From Peribacillus psychrosaccharolyticus ATCC 23296 (GTDB lineage Bacteria; Bacillota; Bacilli; Bacillales; DSM-1321), in the NCBI RefSeq assembly GCF_000305495.1, contig NZ_AJTN02000249.1, positions 1 through 64,000 on the forward strand: 64,000 nucleotides of DNA. The letters run 5' to 3'. Shown in pieces: positions 48,114-59,561 of the stretch (its first letter is position 1; every line of letters starts with the position of its first letter). The notes under the pieces were generated by a model, which saw only the letters and a program-made list of their open reading frames with translations, did no database searches and was not told the origin of the DNA. Position numbers and translations under genes: made by a program.

Positions 48114-49382
48114 CTAGTGTTCCGGTGTTTCTTCTAGACGCTCCAGAACTAAGGCATATTCATCATTGGCTGGATCCATTTTTTGCAGCCTATTAAATAT
48201 TTCTCTAGAGGTATGCCTGTCTCCTTCTTCAATTAAAAAGAAACCATAATCTTCAAGAAAATCTTGGTTGTTATTAAAAGAATTATATGCTTTATGGTAG
48301 CTGTTTAATGCCTCTTTATATTGCTCTAAATTTTGCTGACTGACAGCAGAGAGCCAATCAAATTGCGGATCATCTTCTCCGTATGATCGTATACTTTCAA
48401 TGGTTTCGAGGACATCTTCATATTTTTCAGCCTGGCTTAGCAGTTTCAATAAAGTCAGTGCAGCCTCTAAATAACCCGGATCAATGGCGAGTGCTTCTCG
48501 AAACAGTGTTTCCGCTTCTTCTGCTTTTCCTTTTTTAATTGAAATTTTTCCTGCGAATAAATAAAGTTCTTTATTAAATTGATCGGCACGAATTCCATCT
48601 TTAGCTGTTTCAAGAGACTTGTCCAGCTCCTCAAGATGCTCGTACGATCTTGCCAGCGGCAGATAGAGGGAATGATATTCAGGGTCAAGTTCTTTTAGCT
48701 CAATGAACTTATTAATTGCTGTTTCAAAGAAACCTGCCTGATAAGCAGTAAGTGCATATTCAAACAGAGTATTAATCTCTAATTTTTCTCCTATAGCTGT
48801 TTCGTAATAAGGCATCGCTTCTTCGAAACGTCCAGTACTGCTTAAAGCTTCTGCAACTCTTTGATTAATATTTACTCCGCCGATTTCCGTTTCATGAGGA
48901 AGGACCAAATTATAACTTTCAATCGCTTTCTGATCCTTCCCTTGTTGGAAGTATAACTCTCCAAGCGCAAAATCAATCAAAACTTCATCTGGAAGCAGGT
49001 CTTTCGCCATTAATAATTTTCTTTCGCTTACTTCATCCATTCCTTGGAGCTGATACAAATCAGCTTCCAATAACAACGCACTCGGATAAACTTCATCTGA
49101 CGGATCAATTTTCTCTAAGAGAAGCATCGCTTCATCCTCTTGATCCATATCAACAAGGATTTCTGCCAAAGAGACAATTAACTCTCCCTCACCAGGGTAC
49201 ATTGCATTTAAATGCTCAAATAAGGCCTTTGCTTCTTCCATAAAACCCAATTGAAACATTTCTTCAGCTAATATTAATAGGTCTTCCGCCGACTCAGAGG
49301 CCTTAATCCGTTTTATCAGGATTTCCGCCTGTTCAAGTTCACCTTTTCTCAAAAGGTCTATGGCTTTTTGTACAGTATTCAT
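48114..49382 (-). CDS. ypiA: YpiA, TPR-repeat protein
   Basis: This 422-residue soluble protein is a chain of about ten TPR-like helical pairs. Recurrent patterns are LLLEADLYQLQG, FALGELYFQQGK, LAGKISIKKGKAEEAETLFREALAIDPGYLEAAL and similar. It likely serves as a scaffold; no catalytic part. The length is near that of B. subtilis YpiA (423). It is separated from aroA by the gene-free stretch 49383-49821 and is followed by ypiB. Confidence 0.9.
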   Translation of the reverse strand: MNTVQKAIDLLRKGELEQAEILIKRIKASESAEDLLILAEEMFQLGFMEEAKALFEHLNAMYPGEGELIVSLAEILVDMDQEDEAMLLLEKIDPSDEVYPSALLLEADLYQLQGMDEVSERKLLMAKDLLPDEVLIDFALGELYFQQGKDQKAIESYNLVLPHETEIGGVNINQRVAEALSSTGRFEEAMPYYETAIGEKLEINTLFEYALTAYQAGFFETAINKFIELKELDPEYHSLYLPLARSYEHLEELDKSLETAKDGIRADQFNKELYLFAGKISIKKGKAEEAETLFREALAIDPGYLEAALTLLKLLSQAEKYEDVLETIESIRSYGEDDPQFDWLSAVSQQNLEQYKEALNSYHKAYNSFNNNQDFLEDYGFFLIEEGDRHTSREIFNRLQKMDPANDEYALVLERLEETPEH

Positions 49383-49821
49383 TCGGGTAATTCCTTCCTT
49401 GCAATCAATTGACTATCAGTCAAAAACCTTTATAAAGTCTACTCTACGTATTTCTTTAATTAGTAATCATCACTATGTGGATAGTGACCACAATTTTATC
49501 ATAATTCTTCCTATCAATGCTATTTAAGCAGCTTAATTATTCTTCACATCTGCTATTCACTTGTTTTAATCATTTACTTTCATCCTATAAGACGGTGCCG
49601 TTCCCCCGGGTTTATTGGATAGAATTAACATGTTAGTAAGACAGAAGATTTTTAATCACCCTCATGAATACAGCAGATCAAGCCTACCTGCCATGAAGCG
49701 CAATCATGCTCCTATTACCCTTCACCCCGCATATCCCTCCTCCCCTATACCTTGTTATAACATATGGATAAAAGAGAAAAATAAGAATCGTTTTATCAAA
49801 TTGCAGAACATACTTTTAAAA
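49383..49821. other. Gene-free stretch between aroA and ypiA
   Basis: No gene is supported. It should hold the ypiA promoter. A near-perfect inverted repeat TTGACTATCAGTCAA lies at 49409-49423, 27 bases upstream of the ypiA start, and could be an operator. Confidence 0.5.
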
Positions 49822-49843
49822 CAAAAAACCCTCATAAGAGGGC
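49822..49843 (-). terminator. Terminator of the aromatic supraoperon
   Basis: On the minus strand CCCTC, loop TTAT and GAGGG are followed by TTTTTTGTTT, just beyond the aroA (aroE) stop. Confidence 0.85.
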
Positions 49844-49847
49844 TATT

Positions 49848-51134
49848 CTACTGCATTAATGTATGTAAGTCTTCAAAAAATGTTGGATAGGACACCTGAA
49901 TCGCTTCCGGTTCTTCTAAAATCAATTCATCTTCGGCAAGCAATCCCGCTACAGCAAGCATCATTCCTATACGATGGTCACCATGACTGGATACCCGACC
50001 GCCAGAAAGAGAACTTCCACCCTTTATAATTAAACCATCATCAGTTGGGGTAATGTCAGCACCAATACTCGACAATTCATCTGCTACCGTATCAATCCGA
50101 TTCGTCTCTTTCACTTTAAGCTCAGCAGCATCCTTAATGATTGTCGTTCCATCTGCTTTGACGGCCAATAAGGCGATCACAGGCAGTTCATCAATCAATC
50201 GTGGTATTAAGTCCCCTTCGATTATGGTCGCTTTTAATTTTGAAGACCTGACAGTAATATTTCCATATGGTTCAGCATCATTATGTGTCACTTCAACATG
50301 GATGTCCGCACCCATATTTTTCATAACATCAATAATACCGGTTCGAGTTGGATTTAAACCGACATTTTTTAAAACGACTTCACTATTTTCTGTTATGGCC
50401 GCAGCAACCATAAAGAATGCAGCTGAGGATATATCACCTGGAACATAGATTGATGTTCCTTTAAAGTGCTGATTTCCTTCGATGCTGATTTCATTTCCTT
50501 CTCTTGAAACGGTGCCGCCAAATTCCACAATCATCCTCTCGGTATGATCCCGTGTTCTTTCAGGTTCAACTACAACTGTTTTTCCTTCAGCTTGCAGTCC
50601 TGCCAAAAGAATAGCTGATTTGACCTGAGCACTAGCGACAGGCAGTTCATAACGGATTCCCTGCATTTTCGTTCCTGTCACAGAAAGTGGGGTGAGTTCT
50701 CCGTTATGGCGACCCTCAATCCTTGCCCCCATTTCTCTCAACGGATTAACTACTCTCGTCATCGGTCGTTTAGCAATTGACTCATCGCCCATTAATACTG
50801 TATGAAATGGACGTCCAGAAAGGATTCCCATCATTAAACGAATGGTTGTACCTGAATTTCCAACATCAAGTACGCCTTCCGGTTCTTTAAGTCCGTTGAG
50901 TCCTTTACCTTCAATGTATACACTTGTTCCTTTTTGTTCAATGCTGACACCAAGGTTCTTAAAACACGCAATTGTGCTTAAGCAATCTGCACCCGGAAGA
51001 AAATGTTCGACCTTGGTTGTTCCTTCAGCAATTGACCCAAACATAATCGAGCGATGTGAAATGGATTTATCTCCAGGTACAGAAACCATTCCACGTATAG
51101 ATGTAACATTTGTCTTTAACACACGAGTATTCAT
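49848..51134 (-). CDS. aroA: EPSP synthase (3-phosphoshikimate 1-carboxyvinyltransferase)
   Basis: This enzyme makes EPSP from shikimate-3-phosphate and PEP. The 428-residue protein has [18 protein letters not shown] at about residues 20-37 (PEP/S3P binding), [10 protein letters not shown] near 93, and [10 protein letters not shown] near 196. The sequence type resembles class II EPSP synthases, which B. subtilis AroE also is. Called aroE in B. subtilis, aroA in other nomenclature. It is the last gene of the supraoperon. The ATG follows GAGGAGACTTCC. Confidence 0.96.
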   Translation of the reverse strand: MNTRVLKTNVTSIRGMVSVPGDKSISHRSIMFGSIAEGTTKVEHFLPGADCLSTIACFKNLGVSIEQKGTSVYIEGKGLNGLKEPEGVLDVGNSGTTIRLMMGILSGRPFHTVLMGDESIAKRPMTRVVNPLREMGARIEGRHNGELTPLSVTGTKMQGIRYELPVASAQVKSAILLAGLQAEGKTVVVEPERTRDHTERMIVEFGGTVSREGNEISIEGNQHFKGTSIYVPGDISSAAFFMVAAAITENSEVVLKNVGLNPTRTGIIDVMKNMGADIHVEVTHNDAEPYGNITVRSSKLKATIIEGDLIPRLIDELPVIALLAVKADGTTIIKDAAELKVKETNRIDTVADELSSIGADITPTDDGLIIKGGSSLSGGRVSSHGDHRIGMMLAVAGLLAEDELILEEPEAIQVSYPTFFEDLHTLMQ

Positions 51135-51162
51135 GGAAGTCTCCTCCGCATCATTATTTAAC

Positions 51163-52266
51163 CTACGCTAATATCGTTTCGTAACTCGTATACTTCGCTA
51201 TACAATCTGCGGCCTTTTGACGGTCAGCTTCTGTTTGAAAACTGACGATTAAGACACCATAGATTTCTTCTCTTGTTTCAAGTATACGAATATTTGTTAA
51301 ACTGATCGACTCTTGCGCCAAATATCCGGTAATTTCAGAAACGATACCTGGATAATCTGGAATATCAATATATAAGTCATAAAAGGCTGGAATGGCACCT
51401 TTTCCGCCTGATGGAAGTTCATCACGAAAATCTTTAGCTTCTGTAAAAAAGCGAAGGATTTCATCGCTGTTCTCACTCTTAATATGGTGTTTAATGGTTT
51501 CCATTTCAACCTGCCAGTCATTCATCAATTTAAGCAGCACGTCTTTATTATTGATTAATATATCATGCCACATCACGGGATTGCTTGAAGCGATACGCGT
51601 AATATCTCTAAACCCGCCTGCAGCGAGTCTCGTAATCAATGGATTATCACGGCTGTAATTCTCCGCCTGTTTAACCAGGCCGGCTGCAATAATGTGTGGA
51701 AAGTGGCTGACCACACCTGTAAGCAAATCATGTGTATTTGGATTAACAGTTAAAAAATTCGCCTTCGTTCCACTCAACCACTCTTTTAACAACATCATTT
51801 GATGATCCTGTATATTTTCAGGCGGTACTAATAAATAAAAGGCATTCTCGAATAAGTGCAGTTTTGCCGCTCCCGCACCGCTTTTATGAGACCCTGCCAT
51901 AGGATGACCGCCGATAAAGGTAATCCCTTTATCGATCAGCCTTCTTGCGGCAAGATGTATGGTCCCTTTTGTACTGCCGGCATCCGTGACAATAACATCT
52001 TGTTTTAGCAGCATGTCAGCCAAACGTATCAGAATTTTCTCTGTTTCGACAACTGGGATTGCCAAGAGAATTAAATCAGCAGCTTTGGCTCCCTCTTCAA
52101 TTGAATCAACAGAGTCATCTATAATTCCAAGCAATTTTGCCAAGTTCACATTATTTCTATCCGTATCGAAGCCGGTAATGACAGCGGTTCGATGTTTATC
52201 TTTGATGGCCATGGCTAGTGATCCGCCAATTAAACCAAGACCAATTACGAATACATTTCTGCCCAT
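51163..52266 (-). CDS. tyrA: Prephenate dehydrogenase
   Basis: TyrA oxidises prephenate to 4-hydroxyphenylpyruvate on the tyrosine route. The 367-residue protein starts [16 protein letters not shown] with an NAD-binding motif. The prephenate-binding part includes [16 protein letters not shown] near 130, and a C-terminal ACT regulatory domain follows (about 292-362). The ATG at 52266 follows GGAAGGCGGGAATAGA. It is 27 bases after hisC and 28 before aroA. Confidence 0.95.
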   Translation of the reverse strand: MGRNVFVIGLGLIGGSLAMAIKDKHRTAVITGFDTDRNNVNLAKLLGIIDDSVDSIEEGAKAADLILLAIPVVETEKILIRLADMLLKQDVIVTDAGSTKGTIHLAARRLIDKGITFIGGHPMAGSHKSGAGAAKLHLFENAFYLLVPPENIQDHQMMLLKEWLSGTKANFLTVNPNTHDLLTGVVSHFPHIIAAGLVKQAENYSRDNPLITRLAAGGFRDITRIASSNPVMWHDILINNKDVLLKLMNDWQVEMETIKHHIKSENSDEILRFFTEAKDFRDELPSGGKGAIPAFYDLYIDIPDYPGIVSEITGYLAQESISLTNIRILETREEIYGVLIVSFQTEADRQKAADCIAKYTSYETILA

Positions 52267-52293
52267 TCTATTCCCGCCTTCCACACAGCTCAC

Positions 52294-53397
52294 TTATTTT
52301 GTCAGGCTTTTTTGAAGAGTTAAAAACTCCTTAATAACTGCAATGATTTCCGAATTCTGTTCCTTTGAACCCACTGTAATACGCAAGCTGGTCGGAAAAC
52401 CGAGGCCTTTTCCAGAACGTGTAATATACCCATTTTCAAGTAAGTATTGAAAAACCTCATCAGAATCTATTTTAAAATCAATTAAAATAAAATTGGCTTG
52501 TGAAGGGTAATAAGAAAGATTCTCTTCTTGACAGAATGTATAATATTGCTCGAGTCCCTGACGGTTTTCATACCGGCAGCGCTCAATAAATACCTGATCC
52601 TGAAGCGCAATTTTTGCTGCCATTTGCCCCATTGTATTAGCATTAAACGGTTCACGTGCCGGATCCAGTTTTTGGATAATGTCTTCATCAGCTATTCCAT
52701 AACCAATTCGAAGACTGGCAAGACCATATGCCTTAGAAAAAGTCCGCAGAACAATGATGTTTTTATAAGTTTCAATCCATTTCTCTGTTTTCGGATAATC
52801 CTCTGCGACTGCATACTCACTATAGGCTTCATCCAGCACCACAAGTACGTCTTCAGGTACTTGATTAAGAAATTGACGAAGTGATGCTTCATCAATGTAA
52901 ACCCCCGTTGGATTATTCGGCGTACATACCCATACCACAGCTGTATTTTCATCAATCGCGGCGAGCATTCCTTCAAGATTATGTGCGCCATCAATTAACG
53001 GAATTTCTCTTACTTCAGCACCTTCAAGGATGGCATTATGACGATATTGAGAAAAAGAAGGAGTCGCCATAACTGTATTCTTTGAAGAATCTAAAAGACT
53101 ACGAGAGATAATTTGTATATTTTCATCGGAACCATTTCCAAAAATTAATTGTTTTTCATTTACTCCGACATGTTCTGCAACTGCTTCTCTGAGTAAAGTA
53201 GCATAGCCGTCTGGATAGATAGCAAACGAATCTGCATAGGCAGCAATCGCTTTTTTTACTTCCGCTGAACATCCGAATGGATTTTCATTCGATGCAAGCT
53301 TCGTTATTTTTTCTAAACCATATTGCCTTTTTACTGCTTCAATAGATTTACCAGGTTGATAGGGTGTTAAAGATAACACCGCTTTATTCCATTTCAA
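52294..53397 (-). CDS. hisC: Histidinol-phosphate aminotransferase
   Basis: HisC transaminates histidinol phosphate in histidine synthesis and in Bacillus also serves aromatic amino acids, hence its place. The 367-residue class I/II aminotransferase has LASNENPFG near residue 34, a CTPNNPTG near 157, and [16 protein letters not shown] with the PLP lysine near 219. I use TTG at 53397, with GAGGTG six bases upstream; a GTG three codons earlier overlaps that site. In B. subtilis trp genes lie between aroH and hisC; here aroH is the neighbour. Confidence 0.94.
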   Translation of the reverse strand: MKWNKAVLSLTPYQPGKSIEAVKRQYGLEKITKLASNENPFGCSAEVKKAIAAYADSFAIYPDGYATLLREAVAEHVGVNEKQLIFGNGSDENIQIISRSLLDSSKNTVMATPSFSQYRHNAILEGAEVREIPLIDGAHNLEGMLAAIDENTAVVWVCTPNNPTGVYIDEASLRQFLNQVPEDVLVVLDEAYSEYAVAEDYPKTEKWIETYKNIIVLRTFSKAYGLASLRIGYGIADEDIIQKLDPAREPFNANTMGQMAAKIALQDQVFIERCRYENRQGLEQYYTFCQEENLSYYPSQANFILIDFKIDSDEVFQYLLENGYITRSGKGLGFPTSLRITVGSKEQNSEIIAVIKEFLTLQKSLTK

Positions 53398-53498
53398 TCT
53401 TCTCACCTCATCTTAAGATTTTAAATTCATCGCTTTAAAGTGACAGAGTATATAGTTAGTATATCATACTCCGCACTTCGTTATAGGCAGATTGTTCA

Positions 53499-53870
53499 TT
53501 ATTGACTTTCTATGAAAAGGTCAGGACGAAGAACTGTCGCGCCTTCTTGATAAACATGCTGAATCTGAGTTTGATCTTTATCCGTATTTAAATGAAGCAT
53601 AATCCGAATACAAAAAGGCAGCGAATTTACGATCGGGATTTCTTGCATACAAACGACAGGGACATATGTCCATCCATCAATTTTACGGAGCGCTTTTGCT
53701 GGAAAAGCAGCCCGCAAATCCTCAGTCATCGAAATAAATATCGACGCAACTTTTTCAGCCTCAATAGAATTCAGTTCAATCATTTCCCTTAATAATCGTT
53801 CAACAGCTGTCAAAATCTCTATATCTGTATCAACTTGTACGGTCGTCGCTCCTCTAACGCCTCTTATCAT
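53499..53870 (-). CDS. aroH: Chorismate mutase, AroH type
   Basis: AroH rearranges chorismate to prephenate. The 123-residue protein has the AroH-type fold: MIRGVRGATTVQVDT at the N-terminus, FPAKALRKIDGWTYVPVVCMQE near residue 60-80, and YQEGATVLRPD at the end. The ATG at 53870 follows GGGAGGCAGAAGC. It is followed by only 101 bases before hisC, where B. subtilis has the whole trp operon. Confidence 0.95.
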   Translation of the reverse strand: MIRGVRGATTVQVDTDIEILTAVERLLREMIELNSIEAEKVASIFISMTEDLRAAFPAKALRKIDGWTYVPVVCMQEIPIVNSLPFCIRIMLHLNTDKDQTQIQHVYQEGATVLRPDLFIESQ

Positions 53871-53907
53871 GCTTCTGCCTCCCATGCAGGGTTAAAACGA
53901 TTTTAAC

Positions 53908-54978
53908 CTACTGCCTCTTTAGCTCTCCCATTACTGTTCGATCATCCACTTCAGTTAAATAAGGCTTCCCAAGTTTAGCGAGAAGTACAAAAGTAATTTG
54001 TTCGCTAATGGTCTTCTTATCTTTTTTCATATTGCTGAGTAATGTTTGCTTTTGCAGTGTTTCTGGAATATTGGTTTGGTAGCCGAGTGATTGCACCCAT
54101 TGAACAAATTCGGCTAGATTAAATGGAAAGTCTTGTTTTTTCAAACTTAAATTCAGAGCAAAAACAGTCCCGATTAATACCGATTCACCGTGAGTAAAGT
54201 TCCCATAACCCATAGCTGCTTCAATGGCATGTCCTAAGGTGTGGCCGAAATTCAAATACGCTCGTACACCATCTTCTCTTTCATCGGCTGCTACAATTGC
54301 AGCCTTAACTTCTATTCCTCTTTTGACAATGGTCAGATACTGTTCATCTGTTATCGAATTTAAATTCTTGATATTCGTAATCAACCATTGATAAAAATCA
54401 GAATCGTCAATTAAAGCATGCTTGATTACTTCAGCAAAACCTGAGCGTAACTCCTTTTCTGGAAGAGTTTTAAGGAAATCTAAGTCATAGAACACAGCGT
54501 CAGGCTGATAGAAAACACCAATCATATTCTTACCTTCCGGATGGTTAATGGCCACTTTGCCGCCAACGGCACTATCATGTGCAAGTAACGTAGTAGGTAA
54601 TTGAATAAACGGAATACCTCTCATAAAGGTTGAAGCCACAAATCCTGCTAAATCGCCAACAGCTCCGCCTCCTAAGGCAAGAACCAAGGACTTTCTATTA
54701 AGATTATGAGCTAAAGCAAAGCTCTGACATTGATAAAACACTTCAAATGTTTTTGCATGCTCACCTTCAGGAACAATACAGACTTCAACAGGCTTGCCAG
54801 TTTTCTCCACCATTTCTTTTACTCTATGTAAATGAATGCCTGCAACCTTTTCATCCGTAATAAGTAAAATACGGCTAATCTGACTGTAGCGGTTAATAAA
54901 TTCCGGCAGAGCTTCAATCGCGCCTTGTCCCACATAGACCGGGTAGCTTTTCGATGTTTTAATATCGATTATTTCCAT
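53908..54978 (-). CDS. aroB: 3-dehydroquinate synthase
   Basis: AroB cyclises DAHP to dehydroquinate with NAD and a metal ion. The 356-residue protein has the family segments EGEHAKTFEVF near residue 71, GGGAVGDLAGFVASTFMRG near 103-121, QLPTTLLAHDSAVGGKVAINH near 126-146, and FGHTLGHAIEA near 247 with metal ligand His. It is preceded by aroC with two bases between. The ATG follows AAGGGAGTTTTAATA. Confidence 0.96.
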   Translation of the reverse strand: MEIIDIKTSKSYPVYVGQGAIEALPEFINRYSQISRILLITDEKVAGIHLHRVKEMVEKTGKPVEVCIVPEGEHAKTFEVFYQCQSFALAHNLNRKSLVLALGGGAVGDLAGFVASTFMRGIPFIQLPTTLLAHDSAVGGKVAINHPEGKNMIGVFYQPDAVFYDLDFLKTLPEKELRSGFAEVIKHALIDDSDFYQWLITNIKNLNSITDEQYLTIVKRGIEVKAAIVAADEREDGVRAYLNFGHTLGHAIEAAMGYGNFTHGESVLIGTVFALNLSLKKQDFPFNLAEFVQWVQSLGYQTNIPETLQKQTLLSNMKKDKKTISEQITFVLLAKLGKPYLTEVDDRTVMGELKRQ

Positions 54979-54980
54979 TA

Positions 54981-56153
54981 TTAAAACTCCCTTGTTTCTT
55001 TCCTATATGATTCAAGATAAGCTGCAAGTTGATCAAAACGGTCTGATGGAAATTGTTCGACAATGGCTGCCGCTAACTCCCATGCTACAGCGGCTTCTGC
55101 TACTACAGCTGCTGCTGGAACCGCACAGCTGTCAGATCGCTCAACACTTGCTGTAAATACTTCCTTAGAATCAATATCCACACTTTTCAGCGGCTTATAT
55201 AAGGTAGGGATAGGCTTCATTACTCCACGAACAATAATTGGCATCCCACTCGTCATTCCGCCTTCAAATCCGCCAAGACGGTTGGTTTTCCGGTAATAAC
55301 CAGACTCCTCGTTATAGGCAATTTCATCATGAACTTCACTGCCAAAACGGTGTGCAGCTTCAAATCCAATCCCTATCTCAACACCCTTAAACGCATTGAT
55401 GCTGACAATGGCTGCTGCAAGCTTCGCATCAAGCTTCCGGTCATAATGGACGTAACTTCCCACTCCTGCCGGCATACCTTCTACAACGACCTCGACAATT
55501 CCACCTATTGAATCGCCATTTTTCTTAGCAAGATCTATCGCATCTTTCATCTCTTGTTCTACAGAAGAATCAAAACATCTTACTGTGGAGGCTTCTGTTA
55601 CCTCTTGTAATTCCTTAATAGAGGTGTAAGGAGCTGGATTGGCTTTTACTCCGCCAATTTCAAGAACATGTGAAGCAATCTCAATACCTAATAAGGATAA
55701 CAGTTTCTTTGCTGCAGCCCCTGCTGCTACACGAACCGTTGTCTCACGAGCAGAAGAACGCTCAAGTACATTTCGAAGATCACGGTGACCATATTTGATT
55801 CCACCGTTTAGGTCTGCATGACCAGGACGCGGTCTAGTAATTTTGCGTTTAATATCTTCCTCTTCTTCTTCCGATATTGGTTCACTGCCCATAATTTTTG
55901 TCCAATGTTTCCAATCGTTATTCTCGACAACGAGTGTGACTGGAGAACCAAGTGTTAGACCATGCCTTATTCCAGACCCGATAAATACCTGATCTTTTTC
56001 GATCTGCATCCGTCTGCCTCGGCCATGCCCTTTTTGGCGCCTTGCTAATTGTTCGTTAATGTCATCTGCTGTGATTGGCATCCCTGCTGGAAGACCTTCA
56101 ATTATGGTCGTCAACTGTGGACCATGTGATTCACCTGCTGTTAAATATCTCAT
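54981..56153 (-). CDS. aroC: Chorismate synthase
   Basis: Chorismate synthase makes chorismate from EPSP with reduced flavin. The 390-residue protein starts [15 protein letters not shown] with the conserved GESHG, has [11 protein letters not shown] near residue 44, and [15 protein letters not shown] near 125 with [18 protein letters not shown]. The ATG at 56153 follows AAAAGGGGGAAGAATACAG; the longer frame to 56330 is not supported. Called aroF in B. subtilis. It is the first gene of the supraoperon after the cheR terminator. Confidence 0.96.
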   Translation of the reverse strand: MRYLTAGESHGPQLTTIIEGLPAGMPITADDINEQLARRQKGHGRGRRMQIEKDQVFIGSGIRHGLTLGSPVTLVVENNDWKHWTKIMGSEPISEEEEEDIKRKITRPRPGHADLNGGIKYGHRDLRNVLERSSARETTVRVAAGAAAKKLLSLLGIEIASHVLEIGGVKANPAPYTSIKELQEVTEASTVRCFDSSVEQEMKDAIDLAKKNGDSIGGIVEVVVEGMPAGVGSYVHYDRKLDAKLAAAIVSINAFKGVEIGIGFEAAHRFGSEVHDEIAYNEESGYYRKTNRLGGFEGGMTSGMPIIVRGVMKPIPTLYKPLKSVDIDSKEVFTASVERSDSCAVPAAAVVAEAAVAWELAAAIVEQFPSDRFDQLAAYLESYRKETREF

Positions 56154-56307
56154 CTGTATTCTTCCCCCTTTTAAACCATTAAAGGATTTATGTATCAATA
56201 TACCACAATTTTGCGAAAAGTGGGAACAAGATAAATAGAAAATAACCAGTCCTGTTCTATCTCTTAATTTTACATGAACTTTCTCTTTCCATACATCCTT
56301 TAAAGAT

Positions 56308-56343
56308 AAAAAAATACGGACGTCTTTCACAAGACTGCCCGTA
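56308..56343 (-). terminator. Terminator of cheR
   Basis: On the minus strand TACGGGCAGTCTT and AGACGTCCGTA form an imperfect stem, followed by TTTTTTT. It separates cheR from aroC. Confidence 0.75.
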
Positions 56344-56356
56344 CTTCAATGAACTA

Positions 56357-57166
<810 letters not shown>

Positions 57167-57259
57167 TTATTGAGTATATCGGCACGTCATTAGGATACCT
57201 TAATAAAAATGCCGGTAATTAGTAGTTTTTTTGGGTTTTTCATACATTCGAACACAAAG

Positions 57260-57288
57260 AAAAAAGGCCTCGGAATTCCGAGACCTTT
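57260..57288 (-). terminator. Terminator of ndk
   Basis: On the minus strand AAGGTCTCGGAATTCCGAGGCCTT is an almost perfect palindrome followed by TTTTTTCTTT, after the ndk stop. Confidence 0.9.
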
Positions 57289-57304
57289 GCTTAGTAAGTA
57301 AAAA

Positions 57305-57751
57305 TTAATAAACCCACTTGCTCATTAATTTCGAGTAATCAACTAATTCTTCTTTATTAAAGAACAAGCCGATTTCACGTTCAGCGCTTTCACTTGAATC
57401 TGAACCATGAATGATGTTTTTGCCGACAGTTACTGCAAAGTCACCACGGATAGTAGCTGCTGCTGCATCCTTAGGATTTGTAGCACCCATCATTTGGCGT
57501 GCAGTAGCAATTACATTTTCGCCTTCCCAAACCATTGCAAAAACTGGACCAGACGTGATGAACTCTACTAATTCACCAAAGAAAGGACGTTCTTTATGTT
57601 CTCCGTAATGCTGTTCAGCCAGCTCTTGTGTGATCAGCATTAATTTAGCTCCAACAAGATTAAAACCTTTTGTTTCAAAACGGGAAACGATTTCACCGAT
57701 AAGATTGCGTTGAACACCATCAGGTTTAACCATTAAAAATGTTTTTTCCAT
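57305..57751 (-). CDS. ndk: Nucleoside diphosphate kinase
   Basis: Ndk balances NTP pools by phosphate transfer through a histidine. The 148-residue protein has [20 protein letters not shown] at the N-terminus and the phospho-histidine site [16 protein letters not shown] near residue 112-127 (His115). It lies between hepT and cheR, as in B. subtilis. The ATG has TTTAGGAGTGAATTCTACAA upstream. Confidence 0.97.
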   Translation of the reverse strand: MEKTFLMVKPDGVQRNLIGEIVSRFETKGFNLVGAKLMLITQELAEQHYGEHKERPFFGELVEFITSGPVFAMVWEGENVIATARQMMGATNPKDAAAATIRGDFAVTVGKNIIHGSDSSESAEREIGLFFNKEELVDYSKLMSKWVY

Positions 57752-57851
57752 TTGTAGAATTCACTCCTAAAAGTATGTATGTATAAATTTGCCGCAAGAC
57801 GACAAATCCCTCAAAAATATATCACTTATTTCCAGTTTTTGCAACACCAAG

Positions 57852-58814
57852 TTAAAATTTACGATTGCCAATGTTTTTTGCAATTTCTGCTAATGTCTTT
57901 TTTGAACGTGATGCAGGCAGACCTTCTAGCTGTGCAAAGGCCTTCTTAAGGTACATCTTACTGACTTCCCCTGCCTTCTCGATAGAGCCAGTGGCTTTTA
58001 TTGCTTCAATAATAACTGTCATCTCATCAAACGATATCTGCTCATGCACCGTCTTAACTAGTGCTTTCAACTTTGGATCCTGCATAGCAATTAATACAGG
58101 CAACGTGATATTACCTTGACGTAAGTCGCTTCCTGCAGGTTTTCCAAGCTCCTTTTCTGAAGCAGTGAAATCCAGAATATCATCCGTGATTTGATAGGAC
58201 ATTCCTACATAATAGCCAAATCGAAATAATCTCTGATGAATGTCTGCACTGGTACCTGCAGTTAGTGCACCAAGTTGACAGCTCGAAGCAATTAGAAGAG
58301 CTGTCTTCCGTTTAATGCGTCGAAAATAAGTGCGCCAAGTTTGGTCAAAATCAAACTTATCTTTGATCTGCTCAATTTCACCTAGGCACAGTTCTACCAT
58401 TGTTCGTGCTAGAATTTTGTGTGCCAATGGATCTTCAATCCTTGCCATAACCTCCAGGGCTCTAGCAAACATATAATCCCCTGTATACATAGCTACACGA
58501 TTATCCCATTTTGACTTGATCGTTGCCGAACCCCGACGTAAATCAGAGTCATCAACAACATCATCATGAACAAGAGAGGCAGTATGAATCAGTTCAAGTG
58601 TGACAGCAGCATTCTTCACTACATGAATATCATAGTTGCCAAACTGAGCAGCCAGCAATACAAAAACTGGGCGAATTCGTTTTCCCCCGGATTGCAGTAA
58701 ATGCAGCGATGCTTCTCTTAGAACTGGAGATTCAGCCTGTATAGCTGCTTCTAATTCTTTTTCAATTAATTGCAGATCCGTATTCAAGAAAGAATACAAC
58801 ATTTTAAGTTTCAT
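57852..58814 (-). CDS. hepT: Heptaprenyl diphosphate synthase component II
   Basis: HepT is the catalytic subunit that builds the C35 side chain of menaquinone-7. The 320-residue all-helical polyprenyl synthase has both aspartate-rich motifs: LVHDDVVDDSDLRRG near residue 80 and YQITDDILDF near residue 210. It needs the HepS subunit encoded at 59562. The start is ATG at 58814, with GGGTGGAATGT upstream. The set hepS-menG-hepT runs on one strand with short gaps. Confidence 0.95.
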   Translation of the reverse strand: MKLKMLYSFLNTDLQLIEKELEAAIQAESPVLREASLHLLQSGGKRIRPVFVLLAAQFGNYDIHVVKNAAVTLELIHTASLVHDDVVDDSDLRRGSATIKSKWDNRVAMYTGDYMFARALEVMARIEDPLAHKILARTMVELCLGEIEQIKDKFDFDQTWRTYFRRIKRKTALLIASSCQLGALTAGTSADIHQRLFRFGYYVGMSYQITDDILDFTASEKELGKPAGSDLRQGNITLPVLIAMQDPKLKALVKTVHEQISFDEMTVIIEAIKATGSIEKAGEVSKMYLKKAFAQLEGLPASRSKKTLAEIAKNIGNRKF

Positions 58815-58850
58815 ACATTCCACCCAGCTTTGTATATGCTAACATTTTTG

Positions 58851-59558
58851 CTAATTTGATTTAGTGCCATAATGAGAAGCCGCAACTCCGAACGTGTGCG
58901 CCTTATAGCTGACATTCTTAAATCCAGCAGCCTTAAACATTTCTTCTAATTGCTTCATACCTGGAAAGTCACGAGCAGATTCTTGAAGCCATGAATACTC
59001 TTTAAAACTCTTAGCAAATAACTTCCCGAATACCGGCATCACAAAACGGAAATAAAGCTGGTATCCTTGCTTAAAGACCGGCATCGTTGGTTGAGAGGTT
59101 TCAAGGCATACCGCCATACCCCCAGGCTTTAATACTCGATTCATTTCCCTTAATACTTGCATATAATCCGGAACATTTCGCAGTCCAAAACCTATGGTTA
59201 CGTAATCAAAGCTGTTGTCCTCAAAAGGCAGCTCCATAGCATTTCCATGCAGCAGCGTGACTTGCTTTAAATTCAGCTTATTAACTTTCTCTTCGCCGAT
59301 TTTCAACATATTTTTACTGAAATCAAGACCGTAAATTTCCGCTTCCGGCCCTGCTTGTTCAGCCATTGCAATTGTCCAATCAGCTGTACCGCAGCATAAA
59401 TCCAAGGCTTTTGCTCCGCGTGGAATGTTCATCTTCGCCATCGTTGCTGAACGCCATTTGATATGCTGTTTGAAGCTGATTAACGAATTCATTTTATCGT
59501 AGTTTCCATATATTTTTTCAAAAACATGATGGACTTTTTCTTCTTTAGATTGTCCCAT
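58851..59558 (-). CDS. menG: Demethylmenaquinone methyltransferase
   Basis: This enzyme methylates demethylmenaquinone in the last step of menaquinone synthesis. The 235-residue protein has the UbiE/MenG motifs: [13 protein letters not shown] near residue 50, [26 protein letters not shown] near 105-130, and [17 protein letters not shown] near 187. B. subtilis calls it menH or gerCB. It is between hepS and hepT, with three bases after hepS. Confidence 0.96.
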   Translation of the reverse strand: MGQSKEEKVHHVFEKIYGNYDKMNSLISFKQHIKWRSATMAKMNIPRGAKALDLCCGTADWTIAMAEQAGPEAEIYGLDFSKNMLKIGEEKVNKLNLKQVTLLHGNAMELPFEDNSFDYVTIGFGLRNVPDYMQVLREMNRVLKPGGMAVCLETSQPTMPVFKQGYQLYFRFVMPVFGKLFAKSFKEYSWLQESARDFPGMKQLEEMFKAAGFKNVSYKAHTFGVAASHYGTKSN

Positions 59559-59561
59559 AGT

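Noticed and set aside
56153-56330. N-terminal extension of chorismate synthase by 59 residues
   Set aside because: The extension has no family counterpart; the [11 protein letters not shown] start has its own ribosome site, and the cheR terminator lies within the extension.
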